The notes beneath the pieces are model-generated. The model did not search any database. It worked only from the letters and a program-made list of their open reading frames with translations, and was not told the origin of the DNA. From NCBI RefSeq assembly GCF_026781265.1, contig NZ_JAKUVC010000005.1:1-64000 (forward strand): a stretch of 64,000 bases of DNA, in the 5' to 3' direction. A program made the translations under genes and the position numbers. Source of the DNA: Streptococcus sanguinis. Its GTDB lineage: Bacteria > Bacillota > Bacilli > Lactobacillales > Streptococcaceae. Positions 44,081-55,102 of the stretch are shown here, piece by piece (position 1 is the stretch's first letter; each line of letters starts with the position of its first letter).

Positions 44081-45748
44081 ATGAGCAAGAGCAATATTAA
44101 ACTGATTGCTTTGGGCGGCGTACGTGAAAATGGGAAAAACCTCTACGTTGCCGAAGTGGATGATTCCATTTTTGTATTGGATGTTGGGCTGAAGTACCCA
44201 GAAAATGAGCAGTTGGGTGTGGATTATGTCGTTCCCAACATGGACTATTTGTTTGAAAACAAGAAGCGGATTGCGGGTGTCTTTCTGACACACGGGCACG
44301 CAGATGCTATTGGTGCTCTACCTAATCTTTTGGCAGATGCTAAGGTGCCGGTTTTTGGATCAGAGTTGACGATTGAGCTGGCTAAGCTCTTTGTCAAGAA
44401 TAACGATGCAGTTAAGAAGTTCAATGATTTCCATGTGATTGATGAAAATACCGAGATTGAATTTGGCAAAACCGTGGTTTCCTTCTTCCGGACGACCCAC
44501 TCGATTCCTGAGAGTTTGGGAATTGTCATCAAGACCAGAAAAGGCAGCATCGTTTATACAGGTGACTTCAAGTTTGATCAGTCTGCCAACCCGTCCTACG
44601 CGACAGACTTTGGCCGTCTGGCTGAGATTGGCCGTGAGGGCGTTCTGGCCTTGCTCAGTGATTCAGCCAATGCGGACAGTAGCGTTCAAGTGGCTAGTGA
44701 GAGCGAGGTTGGCAAGGAAATCGAAGATACGATTGCTGACTGGGATGGCCGCGTGATTGTTGCGGCGGTTGCCAGCAACTTGTCTCGTATCCAGCAGGTC
44801 TTTGATGCAGCTGCTGAGACTGGCCGCCGAGTGGTTTTGACAGGTTTTGACATTGAAAATATCGTCCGTACGGCTATCCGCCTCAAGAAGCTGTCCTTGG
44901 TGGACGAACGCCTCTTGATCAAGCCCAAGGAAATGTCTAAGTTTGAAGACCATGAATTGATTATCTTGGAGACTGGCCGGATGGGTGAGCCTATCAATGG
45001 CCTGCGTAAGATGTCAATCGGCCGTCACCGCTATGTGGAAATCAAGGAAGGTGATTTGATTTACATCGTAACAACGCCTTCTATTGCCAAGGAAGCGGTC
45101 GTGGCTCGTGTAGAAAATATGATTTATCAGGCTGGGGGCATTGTCAAGCTGATTACCCAAAACCTGCGGGTTTCGGGTCACGCAAATGCGCGTGATTTGC
45201 AGCTCATGATTAACCTGTTGCAGCCTAAGTACCTCTTCCCGATTCAGGGTGAGTACCGTGGCTTGGATGCTCATGCTAAGGCTGCCATGGAAGTTGGCAT
45301 GCTGCCGGAAAATATCTTCATTCCTAAGCGGGGCAGCATCATGGAATACGACCATGGTGATTTTGTGCCTGCTGGTGCAGTATCAGCTGGAGATGTCATG
45401 ATTGATGGGAATGCGATTGGTGATGTGGGCAATATCGTCCTGCGCGACCGCAAGGTCTTGTCTGAAGATGGTATTTTCATTGTGGCACTCACAGTTAACC
45501 GTAAGGAAAAGAAAATCATTTCCAAGGCTAAAGTACACACCCGTGGATTTGTCTATGTCAAGAAGAGCAGAGATATTTTGCGTGAAAGCTCTGACATTAT
45601 CAATAAAACCGTAGAAGACTATCTGGCGCAGGATAGCTTTGACTGGGGCGAGCTGAAGGGTGCTGTCCGTGACAGTCTGGCCAAATATCTCTTTGACCAA
45701 ACTAAGCGTCGTCCAGCTATTTTGCCGGTCGTTATGGAAGTGCGGTAA
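44081..45748 (+). CDS. rnjB: Ribonuclease J2
   Basis: A 555-residue metallo-beta-lactamase/beta-CASP ribonuclease acting with RNase J1 in mRNA decay. The metal motif reads HGHADAIG rather than the HGHEDHIG of J1, so metal ligands are missing, a hallmark of the weakly active streptococcal J2 subunit. Other family segments are present ([38 protein letters not shown]). It has a long untranslated leader after a likely terminator near 43830, and the esterase gene estA follows. Confidence 0.93.
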   Translation: MSKSNIKLIALGGVRENGKNLYVAEVDDSIFVLDVGLKYPENEQLGVDYVVPNMDYLFENKKRIAGVFLTHGHADAIGALPNLLADAKVPVFGSELTIELAKLFVKNNDAVKKFNDFHVIDENTEIEFGKTVVSFFRTTHSIPESLGIVIKTRKGSIVYTGDFKFDQSANPSYATDFGRLAEIGREGVLALLSDSANADSSVQVASESEVGKEIEDTIADWDGRVIVAAVASNLSRIQQVFDAAAETGRRVVLTGFDIENIVRTAIRLKKLSLVDERLLIKPKEMSKFEDHELIILETGRMGEPINGLRKMSIGRHRYVEIKEGDLIYIVTTPSIAKEAVVARVENMIYQAGGIVKLITQNLRVSGHANARDLQLMINLLQPKYLFPIQGEYRGLDAHAKAAMEVGMLPENIFIPKRGSIMEYDHGDFVPAGAVSAGDVMIDGNAIGDVGNIVLRDRKVLSEDGIFIVALTVNRKEKKIISKAKVHTRGFVYVKKSRDILRESSDIINKTVEDYLAQDSFDWGELKGAVRDSLAKYLFDQTKRRPAILPVVMEVR

Positions 45749-45764
45749 AAATCTCAACACAAAT

Positions 45765-45797
45765 ACAAGAAAAGTCGGGCTTCGGCTTTTTCTTGTC
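45765..45797 (+). terminator. Terminator after rnjB
   Basis: CAAGAAAAGtC/GgCTTTTTCTTG hairpin. It overlaps the region just before estA, so partial readthrough is possible. Confidence 0.5.
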
Positions 45798-45822
45798 AGG
45801 AAGATACGAAGGAGAAATGCGA

Positions 45823-46602
45823 ATGGCAGTGATGAAAATAGAGTATTATTCTGAGGCTTTGGAGATGGAATGGGGCGTTAATGTCCTCTATCCGGATGCA
45901 GCTCGCGTAGACAAGCCAGATGATAAGGACATTCCTGTTTTGTACCTGCTTCATGGTATGAACGGTAATCACAATAGCTGGCTCAAGCGCTCAAATATTG
46001 AGCGTCTGGTTCGCTCGACGAATCTGATTGTTGTCATGCCTAATACCAGCAACGGCTGGTACACCGATACTCAGTACGGTTTTAACTATTACGAAGCCAT
46101 TGCTGAGGAGCTGCCTCGGGTGCTCAAGCGCTTTTTCCCAAATATGTCAGATAAGCGGGAGAAGAATTTTATCGCAGGCCTTTCCATGGGCGGATACGGA
46201 GCCTTTAAGCTAGCTCTCAAGTCTAACCGCTTTTCATACGCGGCTAGTCTTTCTGGGGCTTTGAGTTTTCTTGATGCTCGTCCGGATAATGCTGAAATGG
46301 CATCGCCAGCCTATTTGCGAGGAGTTTTTGGAGACTATAAAGACTGGACCAGCAGCCCTCACTCGCTGGAAAGTATAGCCAAGCAATCTGATAAAAAGAT
46401 TAAGCTTTGGGCTTGGTGTGGTGAAGAAGACTTTCTCTACAAGGCTAATCAGGAGGCAGTGAAAAACCTGCAAGACTTGGGCTTGGAGATTACTTACATC
46501 CACAGTCCAGGTAAGCATGAGTGGTATTACTGGGAAAAGCAGATGGAGAATGTACTGGCCTGGCTTCCTATTGACTTCCAGCTGGAAGAGCGCCTGTCGT
46601 AA
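45823..46602 (+). CDS. estA: Tributyrin-type esterase EstA
   Basis: A 259-residue alpha/beta hydrolase of the esterase D type. It has an oxyanion region ([12 protein letters not shown]), nucleophile Ser in GLSMGGYG, and a late His in [10 protein letters not shown]. It hydrolyses short-chain acyl esters; pneumococcal EstA is the closest family member I know. I chose ATG 45823 (MAVMKIEYY), 8 nt behind AAGGAG, rather than starts up to 10 codons earlier. Confidence 0.88.
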   Translation: MAVMKIEYYSEALEMEWGVNVLYPDAARVDKPDDKDIPVLYLLHGMNGNHNSWLKRSNIERLVRSTNLIVVMPNTSNGWYTDTQYGFNYYEAIAEELPRVLKRFFPNMSDKREKNFIAGLSMGGYGAFKLALKSNRFSYAASLSGALSFLDARPDNAEMASPAYLRGVFGDYKDWTSSPHSLESIAKQSDKKIKLWAWCGEEDFLYKANQEAVKNLQDLGLEITYIHSPGKHEWYYWEKQMENVLAWLPIDFQLEERLS

Positions 46603-46708
46603 AAATAGATTGTAAAGTCGTATTCTGCCCTCAGAGTATGATATAATGATTACGTTTGAAAATCGGAGTGGGAATGATTCCCCGAAATACAAATAGGAGA
46701 ATGGAACT

Positions 46709-48166
46709 TTGACAAAAGCGATTCGAGTGCGTTATGCACCAAGTCCGACTGGACTATTACACATCGGAAATGCGCGGACTGCGCTCTTTAACTACCTCTA
46801 TGCTCGTCACTATGGTGGAATCTTCATTATCCGTATCGAGGATACAGACCGCAAGCGCCATGTAGAAGACGGAGAACGCTCACAGCTTGAAAACTTGCGC
46901 TGGTTGGGTATTGACTGGGATGAAAGTCCTGAGACTCACGAGAACTACCGCCAGTCTGAGCGATTGGATATTTACCAAAAATACGTCAATGAACTCTTGG
47001 AAAAGGGCTTAGCTTACAAGTCCTATGTGACCGAGGAAGAATTAGCAGCTGAACGCGAACGTCAGGAAGCGGCTGGTGAAACACCGCGTTATATCAATGA
47101 GTTTCTAGGCATGTCAGAGGAAGAAAAGGCAGTCTATATCGCTGAGCGCGAAGCAGCGGGGATTATTCCAACGGTTCGTCTGGCTGTCAATGAAGCTGGT
47201 GTCTACAAGTGGACTGACATGGTCAAGGGCGACATTGAGTTTGAAGGCGGCAATATCGGTGGTGACTGGGTTATCCAGAAGAAAGACGGCTACCCAACTT
47301 ACAACTTTGCTGTTGTTATTGATGACCATCTGATGGAAATCTCTCACGTTATTCGTGGAGATGACCACATTGCCAACACACCTAAGCAGCTCATGGTTTA
47401 TGAAGCTCTGGGCTGGGAAGCTCCAGAATTTGGCCATATGACCCTGATTATCAACTCTGAAACAGGCAAGAAACTGTCCAAGCGCGATACCAATACCTTG
47501 CAATTTATCGAGGATTATCGCAAGAAAGGCTACCTGCCAGAAGCAGTCTTTAACTTTATTGCACTGCTGGGCTGGAATCCTGGTGGCGAGCATGAGATTT
47601 TCTCTCGCCAAGAGTTGATTGAGCTCTTTGATGAAAAACGTCTCAGCAAGTCCCCAGCTGCCTTTGACCAGAAGAAACTGGACTGGATGAACAACGAATA
47701 CATCAAGAATGCAGATTTTGACACAATATTCGCTCTGGCTAAGCCATACCTGGAAGAAGCGGGCCGTTTGACAGATAAGGCAGAAAAGCTTGTGGAGCTC
47801 TACAAACCACAAATGAAGTCTGTAGACGAAATCGTGCCGCTGACAGACCTCTTCTTTGCGGACTTTCCAGAGTTGACAGATGCGGAGCGTGAGGTCATGG
47901 CTGGTGAAACGGTACCGACTGTGTTGACCGCCTTTAAAGAAAAGTTAGAAGCCATGTCTGATGCAGATTTTGTGACGGAAAACATCTTCCCTCAAATCAA
48001 GGCTGTCCAAAAAGAGACAGGAATCAAGGGCAAAAACCTCTTTATGCCGATTAGAATTGCCGTTTCGGGTGAAATGCATGGACCAGAGCTGCCAGATACG
48101 ATTTATCTATTAGGCCGCGAAAAATCCATCCAGCATATCGAAAACATGCTGAATCAAATTCAATAA
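46709..48166 (+). CDS. gltX: Glutamyl-tRNA synthetase
   Basis: Charges tRNA-Glu, and in most Gram-positives also tRNA-Gln for later amidation. The 485-residue class I synthetase has HIGN (HIGH motif) in [15 protein letters not shown] and KLSKR in [14 protein letters not shown]. The start is TTG 46709, 9 nt after GGAGA; no ATG lies nearer. It is followed by a clean terminator. Confidence 0.96.
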   Translation: MTKAIRVRYAPSPTGLLHIGNARTALFNYLYARHYGGIFIIRIEDTDRKRHVEDGERSQLENLRWLGIDWDESPETHENYRQSERLDIYQKYVNELLEKGLAYKSYVTEEELAAERERQEAAGETPRYINEFLGMSEEEKAVYIAEREAAGIIPTVRLAVNEAGVYKWTDMVKGDIEFEGGNIGGDWVIQKKDGYPTYNFAVVIDDHLMEISHVIRGDDHIANTPKQLMVYEALGWEAPEFGHMTLIINSETGKKLSKRDTNTLQFIEDYRKKGYLPEAVFNFIALLGWNPGGEHEIFSRQELIELFDEKRLSKSPAAFDQKKLDWMNNEYIKNADFDTIFALAKPYLEEAGRLTDKAEKLVELYKPQMKSVDEIVPLTDLFFADFPELTDAEREVMAGETVPTVLTAFKEKLEAMSDADFVTENIFPQIKAVQKETGIKGKNLFMPIRIAVSGEMHGPELPDTIYLLGREKSIQHIENMLNQIQ

Positions 48167-48169
48167 GAT

Positions 48170-48194
48170 AAACCAGCTTTCGAGCTGGTTTTTA
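48170..48194 (+). terminator. gltX terminator
   Basis: AACCAGCT-ttcg-AGCTGGTT with a T run; a stable UUCG tetraloop. Confidence 0.92.
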
Positions 48195-48255
48195 CTTTGC
48201 AAATTTTTATTTTTATGTCACAATTGTAATAAGAAAATACCTTAAGGAGATAAAA

Positions 48256-48891
48256 ATGAAAAAATGGATCATCATCTTGGTTGTAGGACTAGCAGCCATA
48301 CTCGTGCTAGTAACCTGTAACCAAAAGAAAGAGCAGACGAATCCTGCTTCCAACAATTCTAAAGTAAGTTCGACTAGTTCTGCATCTTCTAAAAAGTCTG
48401 AAAGAGGGGCCAGTTCGAGCGAACTTGATGGTCAAGCGGATAATCAGGAAACTTCTGATACAGGCTCTCAGCAGAATTCGGAAACTGAAGCTGAAAAGTC
48501 TGCCAAGGAAGCTAGCAAAGGGGAGAAAGAGACGGCATCAACTTCTAGTTTGGATATGAAGGCTATTGCTTCTGGAGATTTTTCCAGCATGATTGGTACT
48601 TGGCAGGATGCAAAAGGGAACAGTTATACATTTGATGCGTCAGGTATTGAGTCAGATGTTACCAAGCTTGAGACAGGAGATTACTCTGGGCCAGATGAAA
48701 ATGGAATTTACCGAGCAGGGATTCGTTGGAAAAACCAAACCGGTGCTGCCTTTCTTATAATCCCAGCAGGAAAGAGCCTGCCAGCTGGGGAGACTGTCAA
48801 TGGAACGGATCCGACTGATACCAGTCAAGATCGCTTTATCATTACTCAAAGCGTTTCCGAACATCCTGATGTTTTTTATCGCGTAAAATAA
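48256..48891 (+). CDS. Lipoprotein with DUF6287-like domain
   Basis: A 211-residue exported protein. The N-terminal hydrophobic helix ends in LVTC (Cys21), a near-lipobox with unusual Thr at -1. A Ser/Glu/Lys low-complexity linker (about 25-100) leads to a C-terminal domain (about 105-211) starting MIGTWQDAKGNSYTFD and ending RFIITQSVSEHPDVFYRV. The same domain ends the lipoprotein at 54076, so the two are related surface proteins. Function unknown. Confidence 0.78.
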   Translation: MKKWIIILVVGLAAILVLVTCNQKKEQTNPASNNSKVSSTSSASSKKSERGASSSELDGQADNQETSDTGSQQNSETEAEKSAKEASKGEKETASTSSLDMKAIASGDFSSMIGTWQDAKGNSYTFDASGIESDVTKLETGDYSGPDENGIYRAGIRWKNQTGAAFLIIPAGKSLPAGETVNGTDPTDTSQDRFIITQSVSEHPDVFYRVK

Positions 48892-48917
48892 GGAGTCTTG
48901 ACAGACTCTTTTTTTTC
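48892..48917 (+). terminator. Terminator of the lipoprotein gene
   Basis: GAGTCT-tgac-AGACTC stem followed by eight T. Confidence 0.88.
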
Positions 48918-48950
48918 TTATTTTGAGTCCAGTATATAATATATTGATTT

Positions 48951-48964
48951 TGAATAAAAATTGA
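48951..48964 (+). promoter_or_regulatory. ARG-box-like operator upstream of argG
   Basis: TGAATAAAAATTGA matches 13 of 14 positions of the ARG half-operator pattern TGAATWWWWATTCA. It lies about 40 bp before the argG -35 and suggests ArgR/AhrC-type arginine repression. Confidence 0.5.
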
Positions 48965-49001
48965 TAAAACGTTTTTATTTTAATAAATATTAAATTTCCT
49001 C

Positions 49002-49030
49002 TTGACATTAGCATTTTCATACAGTAGAAT
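49002..49030 (+). promoter_or_regulatory. argGH promoter
   Basis: TTGACA (49002-49007), 17-nt spacer, TAGAAT (49025-49030). Confidence 0.75.
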
Positions 49031-49067
49031 GTTTAAAAATAAAATGTAGAAGGATAGAGGTAATCGC

Positions 49068-50267
49068 ATGGTTAAAGAGAAAGTCATTTTAGCGTATTCC
49101 GGCGGCTTGGACACTTCGGTGGCCATTACTTGGCTGGACAAGGATTATGATGTGATCGCGGTCTGTATGGACGTAGGTGAAGGAAATGATTTGGATTTCA
49201 TTCATGATAAGGCGCTGAAAGTTGGCGCTATCGAATCACATGTTATTGATGTTAAAGACGAGTTTGCGGAAGACTACGTCTTGGTTGCTCTGCAAGGACA
49301 CACCTTCTACGAACGAAAATATCCTCTAGTGTCCGCTCTGAGCCGACCTTTGATTTCTAAGAAATTGGTTGAAATTGCCCACAAGACAGGGGCGACGACC
49401 ATTGCCCATGGCTGTACCGGAAAAGGAAACGATCAGGTTCGTTTTGAAGTCGCTATCGCCTCCTTGGATCCCAGTCTCAAGGTGATTGCTCCAGTTCGGG
49501 AATGGAAATGGTCTCGGGAAGAAGAGATTAATTACGCCAAAGCTAATGGTGTGCCAATTCCAGCAGATCTGGATAGCCCTTACTCAGTCGATCAAAACCT
49601 TTGGGGACGGGCCAATGAGTGTGGTGTCTTAGAAAATCCTTGGAATGAAGCACCGGAAGACGCCTATGATTTGACGGTTGCGCCAGAAGCAGCGCCAGAC
49701 AGCCCAGTCTATGTAAATATTGACTTTGAGGCGGGTGTGCCAGTTGCTTTAGATGGCAAAAAGATGAAGCTGGCAGACTTGATCCTTAAGCTGAATGACC
49801 TCGCTGGACAGCACGGTGTTGGACGGATTGACCATGTGGAAAATCGTCTGGTAGGAATTAAGTCTCGGGAAATTTATGAATGCCCTGGTGCGGTGACTCT
49901 CTTGGCTGCCCACAAGGAAATTGAGGATCTAACTCTAGTCAGAGAACTGGCTCATTTCAAGCCGATTATCGAAAACGAACTGTCCAATCTCATCTACAAT
50001 GGCCTTTGGTTTAATCCAGCGACAGAAGCTCTGATTGCCTATCTCAAGTCCACTCAGCAGGTGGTCAATGGCACAGCTAAAGTGAAGCTTTACAAGGGGT
50101 CTGCGACAGTCGTAGCGCGTAAGTCTGACAATTCTCTCTATGATGAAAGTCTGGCCACTTATACCAGTGCAGATACCTTTGACCAGGATGCCGCGATTGG
50201 TTTTATCAAGCTATGGGGCCTTCCGTCTAAGGTTCACGCAGAGGTTCAGGCTCACAAAGACAAATAG
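49068..50267 (+). CDS. argG: Argininosuccinate synthase
   Basis: Joins citrulline and aspartate with ATP, the penultimate arginine step. The 399 residues have the P-loop-like [24 protein letters not shown] and the substrate region [19 protein letters not shown]. It starts 14 nt before the end of its operon partner spacing, with argH following 14 nt after its stop. Preceded by promoter and ARG-box-like site. The window carries only these last two arginine steps. Confidence 0.96.
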   Translation: MVKEKVILAYSGGLDTSVAITWLDKDYDVIAVCMDVGEGNDLDFIHDKALKVGAIESHVIDVKDEFAEDYVLVALQGHTFYERKYPLVSALSRPLISKKLVEIAHKTGATTIAHGCTGKGNDQVRFEVAIASLDPSLKVIAPVREWKWSREEEINYAKANGVPIPADLDSPYSVDQNLWGRANECGVLENPWNEAPEDAYDLTVAPEAAPDSPVYVNIDFEAGVPVALDGKKMKLADLILKLNDLAGQHGVGRIDHVENRLVGIKSREIYECPGAVTLLAAHKEIEDLTLVRELAHFKPIIENELSNLIYNGLWFNPATEALIAYLKSTQQVVNGTAKVKLYKGSATVVARKSDNSLYDESLATYTSADTFDQDAAIGFIKLWGLPSKVHAEVQAHKDK

Positions 50268-50281
50268 AAAGGGGCCTTCCT

Positions 50282-51667
50282 ATGGCGAATCATAAACTGT
50301 GGGGCGGACGTTTTGAAGCCTCTCTGGAAGGATGGGTAGAGGAGTTTGGTGCCAGCATTGGCTTTGACTATCGTCTGGCTTCTTATGATCTAGAGGGCAG
50401 CCTAGCCCATGTCAAAATGTTGGGGCAGACAGGAATCATTGCTCCAGAGGAAGCGGCTGCTATTCAGGCAGGCTTGGAAAAGCTGTTGGCGCGTCATGAG
50501 TCTGGAGAGCTTGAGTTTGATGTGCGTAATGAAGATATTCACATGAATATGGAGGCTCTTCTGACCGAGGAGATTGGGTCAGTAGCTGGCAAGCTTCATA
50601 CGGCTCGCTCCCGTAATGACCAGGTGGCGACAGATATGCACCTTTATCTCAAGGATCAGCTCGGTCAGATTGCGGAGAAACTCTTTAATTTGCGACAGGT
50701 GCTGCTGGACTTGGCAGAAGAGCATGTAGAGACCATCATGCCAGGCTATACCCATCTGCAGCATGCTCAGCCGATTAGCTTTGCCCATCATCTGCTGGCC
50801 TATTATCAGATGTTCAGCCGTGATAGTCAGCGCTTTGCCTTTAATCTGGAGCATACGGATTTGTCTCCTTTAGGAGCAGCGGCTCTGGCGGGGACAACGT
50901 TTCCGATTGATAGAGAGCTGACGGCTGATTTATTGGGCTTCAAAGGACTTTACCACAATTCCTTGGATGCGGTAAGTGATCGGGACTTTATCTTGGAGTT
51001 TCTATCTAACAGCAGTATTCTCATCATGCATCTGTCTCGTCTCTGCGAGGAGCTGATTAACTGGTGCAGCTATGAATACGGCTTTGTCAGCCTGTCAGAT
51101 ACCTTTAGCACTGGATCCTCCATTATGCCGCAAAAGAAAAATCCGGACATGGCAGAGTTGATTCGGGGCAAGAGCGGCCGGATCTATGGCCATCTCTTCA
51201 GTCTTCTGACGGTTATGAAATCAATGCCCTTGGCTTACAATAAGGACCTGCAGGAAGACAAGGAAGGTATGTTCGATACAGTAGATACCATTCAAAAATC
51301 ACTGGATATTATGGCGGGTATGCTGTCTAGTATGACAGTAAACAAAGAAAAAATGCTGGTTTCAACTCAGCAAGACTTCTCCAATGCGACGGAGTTGGCT
51401 GATTATCTGGCCAAGAAAGGACTGCCTTTCCGAGAAGCCCATGAGATTGTCGGAAAGTTGGTGCTGGAATGCAGCAAGGCAAGCTATTATCTACAGGATA
51501 TTCCGCTGAGCCGCTATCAGGAAGTGTCGTCGCTGATTGAGGGAGATATTTATCAAGCGCTCGAATCACAAACGGCTGTACAAAAGCGGAATTCCCTTGG
51601 CGGGACAGGATTTGCACAGATTCGTCAGGAGTTGGAAAGAGCGAAGAAACAGCTGAAAAAGGGATAA
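50282..51667 (+). CDS. argH: Argininosuccinate lyase
   Basis: Splits argininosuccinate into arginine and fumarate. The 461-residue fumarase-superfamily enzyme has the signature [12 protein letters not shown] with the catalytic serine in the loop, [16 protein letters not shown] (catalytic His) and [26 protein letters not shown] separates it from argG by 14 nt; AAAGGGG is the likely ribosome site. Confidence 0.96.
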   Translation: MANHKLWGGRFEASLEGWVEEFGASIGFDYRLASYDLEGSLAHVKMLGQTGIIAPEEAAAIQAGLEKLLARHESGELEFDVRNEDIHMNMEALLTEEIGSVAGKLHTARSRNDQVATDMHLYLKDQLGQIAEKLFNLRQVLLDLAEEHVETIMPGYTHLQHAQPISFAHHLLAYYQMFSRDSQRFAFNLEHTDLSPLGAAALAGTTFPIDRELTADLLGFKGLYHNSLDAVSDRDFILEFLSNSSILIMHLSRLCEELINWCSYEYGFVSLSDTFSTGSSIMPQKKNPDMAELIRGKSGRIYGHLFSLLTVMKSMPLAYNKDLQEDKEGMFDTVDTIQKSLDIMAGMLSSMTVNKEKMLVSTQQDFSNATELADYLAKKGLPFREAHEIVGKLVLECSKASYYLQDIPLSRYQEVSSLIEGDIYQALESQTAVQKRNSLGGTGFAQIRQELERAKKQLKKG

Positions 51668-51677
51668 GATATAGGGA

Positions 51678-51705
51678 ACATCGCAAGGAAATTGCGGTGT
51701 TTTTA
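51678..51705 (+). terminator. argGH terminator
   Basis: ACATCGCAA/TTGCGGTGT stem with a T run. Confidence 0.8.
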
Positions 51706-51756
51706 AGTGAATAAACCTTTTAAATATTTGCAAAAACAGCGTCATAGCGGCTCTTA

Positions 51757-51784
51757 TTGGCATTTTCGAAAAATATGGTATAAT
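51757..51784 (+). promoter_or_regulatory. rnpA-yidC-jag promoter
   Basis: TTGGCA (51757-51762), 16-nt spacer and TGG-TATAAT extended -10 (51779-51784). Confidence 0.7.
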
Positions 51785-51814
51785 AGATATAATTTTGGTG
51801 GATGGAGTTGAGTT

Positions 51815-52174
51815 TTGAGAAAAAACTATCGCGTCAAGAGCGAAAAAGATTTTAATGCGATTTTTAAAAAAGGTCAAAGTTTTGCTAATCGAAAATTTGT
51901 CGTTTACATGTTAGAAAATGAGCAAAAGCATTTTCGAGTAGGAATTTCCGTCAGTAAAAAGCTGGGGAATGCAGTGGTTCGTAATCGTATTAAAAGAAAA
52001 ATTCGCCATGTCTTGATGCAGCATCAAAAACAGTTAGTCCAGGCAGACTTCGTGGTTATCGCTCGCAAAGGGGTAGAAGAGCTGGACTACCACCAAGTTG
52101 AACAAAATTTATTGCATGTATTAAAAATTGCTAAACTTTATCAGGAAGGATTCATTTGTGAAACAGAAAAGTAA
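51815..52174 (+). CDS. rnpA: Ribonuclease P protein component
   Basis: Basic protein cofactor of RNase P, which trims tRNA 5' ends. The 119 residues contain the RNR motif ([15 protein letters not shown]) and the [15 protein letters not shown] strand. TTG start at 51815 behind GGAG. Its end overlaps the yidC start by 17 nt. The linkage rnpA-yidC-jag is conserved, but rpmH lies apart, downstream at 55874. Confidence 0.95.
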   Translation: MRKNYRVKSEKDFNAIFKKGQSFANRKFVVYMLENEQKHFRVGISVSKKLGNAVVRNRIKRKIRHVLMQHQKQLVQADFVVIARKGVEELDYHQVEQNLLHVLKIAKLYQEGFICETEK

Positions 52175-52973
52175 ATTAGGGATTTTGCTGGTTGCCTCGC
52201 TGCTCTTTCTCACAGCTTGCGGAACCAGTCAAGTAACGGCCGATTCAAATGGCTTCTGGGAGAAGTTGGTCTATTTCTTTGCGGACACCATTCGTTTTCT
52301 ATCCTTTGGTGGAAGCAAGGGGATTGGGATTATTCTCTTTACCTTGATTATCCGGACAGTTCTCCTGCCGGTCTTCCAATTCCAGACGACTTCTTCGCGC
52401 AAGCTGCAGGAAGTACAGCCGCATATCAAGCGCCTGCAGGAAAAGTATCCTGGTAAGGATATGGAGAGCAGAACAGCCTTGGCTGAGGAAACTCAAAAGC
52501 TCTACAAAGAAAAGGGTGTCAATCCTTATGCCTCATTCATTCCGCTCTTTATCCAGATGCCAGTGCTCTTGGCTCTGTTTCAAGCCCTGACTCGGGTTGA
52601 TTTTATGAAGACAGGTCACTTCCTCTGGCTCAATCTAGGAGCGACAGATCCGACCTTTATTCTTCCGCTGTTAGCGGCTCTCTTCACTTTCCTCAGTACG
52701 TGGCTTTCAAACAAAGCCTTGCCTGAGAGAAATGGCGGGATGACAGTCATGATGTACCTGTTGCCAGTTGCGATTTTCTTTTTTGCCTTCTATGCAGCGA
52801 GTGGGGTAGCCCTCTACTGGGCGGTCTCAAATGCTTATCAGGTGGTTCAGACTTTGCTGTTGAGCAATCCTTTTAAAATCATTGCCGAGCGGGAAGCTAA
52901 GGAACGATCAGAGCGTCAATTGGAACAGAAAAAGAAACGTGCCCTGAAAAAAGCACAGAAAAAGAAAAAGTAA
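52158..52973 (+). CDS. yidC: Membrane protein insertase YidC
   Basis: Inserts and folds membrane proteins, alone or with Sec/SRP. 271 residues from GTG 52158 behind AGGAAGGA. Lipoprotein signal with lipobox LTAC (Cys21), about five membrane helices with family motifs ([17 protein letters not shown] with the hydrophilic-groove Arg, [12 protein letters not shown]), and a strongly basic C-terminal tail as in Gram-positive YidC that can bind ribosomes. Position after rnpA indicates the SpoIIIJ-type paralog. Confidence 0.94.
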   Translation: MKQKSKLGILLVASLLFLTACGTSQVTADSNGFWEKLVYFFADTIRFLSFGGSKGIGIILFTLIIRTVLLPVFQFQTTSSRKLQEVQPHIKRLQEKYPGKDMESRTALAEETQKLYKEKGVNPYASFIPLFIQMPVLLALFQALTRVDFMKTGHFLWLNLGATDPTFILPLLAALFTFLSTWLSNKALPERNGGMTVMMYLLPVAIFFFAFYAASGVALYWAVSNAYQVVQTLLLSNPFKIIAEREAKERSERQLEQKKKRALKKAQKKKK

Positions 52974-52994
52974 GTAAGAAGGAGGACTCTTGCA

Positions 52995-54020
52995 ATGGTT
53001 ATTTTTACAGGAGCAAGTGTTGAAGAAGCCATTCAAAATGGTTTGAAAACGTTGGATATTCCACGTATGAGAGCGCATATCACTGTTATTTCACGTGAGA
53101 AAAAAGGCTTTTTAGGTCTGTTTGGCAAGAAACCAGCTCAGGTGGATGTCGAGCCGATTGCTGAGACGACAGTTGTCAAGGCCAATCAAAAGGCTGTAAA
53201 AGGTGTTCCCGAAGAGATTAATGCTCAGAATGAGCCTGTGCAGTCTGTCAGTGAAGCGACGGTTGATTTGGGCCGTGTGGTAGCTGCCATCAAGAAGGTC
53301 GAAGGAGAAGGTGAAGTTATCTCAGATGAGGTCAAGGCTGAAATTCTCAAAAATGACAAGCAAGCCAATACGATTTTAGAAGAGACTGGCACTATTGATC
53401 TTCTCAAGACCAACCAAGCTATTGATGAGTCAATTGCTCAAGCAGAAGCGGACGATAGCAAGGTTATCTCTTTTGAACAAGCGGCTAAAGACAAGGCTGA
53501 GCCGACAGAAACAGAAGAAAGCTCTTTTGCTGACTTAGGCATCCAAGTTGAAGCAGACTATGATATTGAAGAAGTAGTTGAAAACGTAACGAACTATGTT
53601 CAGAAAATTGTTGATGAGATGGATGTTGAAGCGGGCATTTCCAGCAGCCACAACCGCCGAACTATCAACATGCAGATTGATACCAATGAACCGGGGCGCG
53701 TGATTGGCTACCACGGAAAAGTCTTGAAAGCTCTGCAGCTATTAGCGCAAAACTATCTTTATAACCGATACTCTAAGAGCTTTTATATTTCCATTAATGT
53801 CAATGACTATGTTGAGCATCGGGCAGAAGTGCTGCAAAGCTATGCGCAGAAACTGGCTCAGCGGGCTTTGGAAGACCGACGCGGTCAGCACACAGACCCT
53901 ATGTCTAACAGCGAGCGCAAAATTATCCACCGCATCATATCTCGCATCGATGGCGTAACTAGCTATTCCGAAGGCGACGAGCCTAACCGCTATGTCGTTG
54001 TGGATATTGACAGTGAATAA
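52995..54020 (+). CDS. jag: RNA-binding protein Jag/KhpB (EloR)
   Basis: 341 residues: Jag-N domain (1-50, IFTGASVEEAIQNGLKTLD), a long acidic linker (about 60-190), a KH domain (GRVIGYHGKVLKALQLL) and a C-terminal R3H domain (SNSERKIIHRIISR). With KhpA it binds RNA and controls cell elongation in pneumococcus. GAAGGAGG precedes the ATG, 21 nt after yidC. Confidence 0.94.
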   Translation: MVIFTGASVEEAIQNGLKTLDIPRMRAHITVISREKKGFLGLFGKKPAQVDVEPIAETTVVKANQKAVKGVPEEINAQNEPVQSVSEATVDLGRVVAAIKKVEGEGEVISDEVKAEILKNDKQANTILEETGTIDLLKTNQAIDESIAQAEADDSKVISFEQAAKDKAEPTETEESSFADLGIQVEADYDIEEVVENVTNYVQKIVDEMDVEAGISSSHNRRTINMQIDTNEPGRVIGYHGKVLKALQLLAQNYLYNRYSKSFYISINVNDYVEHRAEVLQSYAQKLAQRALEDRRGQHTDPMSNSERKIIHRIISRIDGVTSYSEGDEPNRYVVVDIDSE

Positions 54021-54024
54021 AAAG

Positions 54025-54050
54025 AAAGCCAGCAGAGATGCTGGTTTTTG
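54025..54050 (+). terminator. jag terminator
   Basis: AGCCAGCA-gaga-TGCTGGTT with a short T run. Confidence 0.85.
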
Positions 54051-54075
54051 TAGTAATAAACCAGGAGAAAGAATT

Positions 54076-55086
54076 ATGAAGAAGAGAATTTTTCTAATCA
54101 TTTTAGGGTTAGCATTACTTGCTGCCTGTGGTCAAAAGAAAATAGAGAATCAGGATAATACTCCTGATTCGAGTAAGCGTACATTGGACAAAGAGCAAAA
54201 GAGTTCTTCGATTTCAGTAGAACAAGATGAAAAATTATATGCTTCGACTTTGGATAAATTAACAAAAGATACTTCTGAAGGCCGTGCGCAGATATACACA
54301 TTCTATGATATTGATAAAAATGGGACGAATGAATTAATCACAGGACATCATTCTGACGGGGCTTATTATTTAGCGGCTATTTATTATTTGAATCAAGGAA
54401 CATCAACTTATTTAGCTCAATCAAAAGTAGCTTCAGCAGGTGGAAGTCGAGAAAGCGCCACAATATATACAGATGGAACAGTCTTTTATGCTCAATGGCA
54501 CTCTCTAAGTCCTGATGCTAAGGGTTATCTTTATCGACTGAGATCTGATAATAGTGGTATAGATGTGCTAAAAGAAGCAGATTTTCAAATAGCAGGTGTA
54601 GATTCAAATTCTGAAAAAAGCGTAGATTCAGTTTTTGGGTTAGCTTCTAAAAAAGAAATTGATTTAGCTTCGTTGACTTGGAAAGATATTGAATCTTATC
54701 AATCAAAAAGCTCTGTAGGAGCAGAGGACAATCCAGAAATTTCAACTCAAATGGATTTATCAAGCATTCAAAACGGTGATTTCTCAAGTATTGAAGGTAC
54801 GTGGAAAAATGGAAATGGAGAAGAGTTGACCTTTGATAAAAATGGTTTGGTGACTAATGGGCTAAAATTAGGAAATCAGTTTAAAATAGTCAACTCCTAT
54901 TTAGAGGGTGGCGTGTCCTATGGTGGTCCGCGTGCAGCGATATTATTTATTCCTGCTGGTATAGATATGTCTATGACTTTAGATAATCAAAAAATAATGG
55001 ATGCTTCTAATCGTAAGAGGGACAGGATTCTTATTACGCAAAGTGTTAACGTTAATAACTCAGAAGTATTCTATTATAAAGAGTAA
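54076..55086 (+). CDS. Lipoprotein with C-terminal DUF6287-like domain
   Basis: 336 residues from ATG 54076 behind AGGAGA; an open frame extends 28 codons upstream into jag. Lipobox LAAC (Cys18). A middle domain (about 60-215) contains a DIDKNGTNELI calcium-loop-like stretch and beta-rich sequence. The C-terminal domain (SIEGTWKNGNGEELTFDKNG to the RILITQSVN end) matches that of the lipoprotein at 48256. Surface-anchored; function unknown. No terminator separates it from the next gene. Confidence 0.8.
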   Translation: MKKRIFLIILGLALLAACGQKKIENQDNTPDSSKRTLDKEQKSSSISVEQDEKLYASTLDKLTKDTSEGRAQIYTFYDIDKNGTNELITGHHSDGAYYLAAIYYLNQGTSTYLAQSKVASAGGSRESATIYTDGTVFYAQWHSLSPDAKGYLYRLRSDNSGIDVLKEADFQIAGVDSNSEKSVDSVFGLASKKEIDLASLTWKDIESYQSKSSVGAEDNPEISTQMDLSSIQNGDFSSIEGTWKNGNGEELTFDKNGLVTNGLKLGNQFKIVNSYLEGGVSYGGPRAAILFIPAGIDMSMTLDNQKIMDASNRKRDRILITQSVNVNNSEVFYYKE

Positions 55087-55102
55087 AAAAGAAAGGATTT
55101 TT

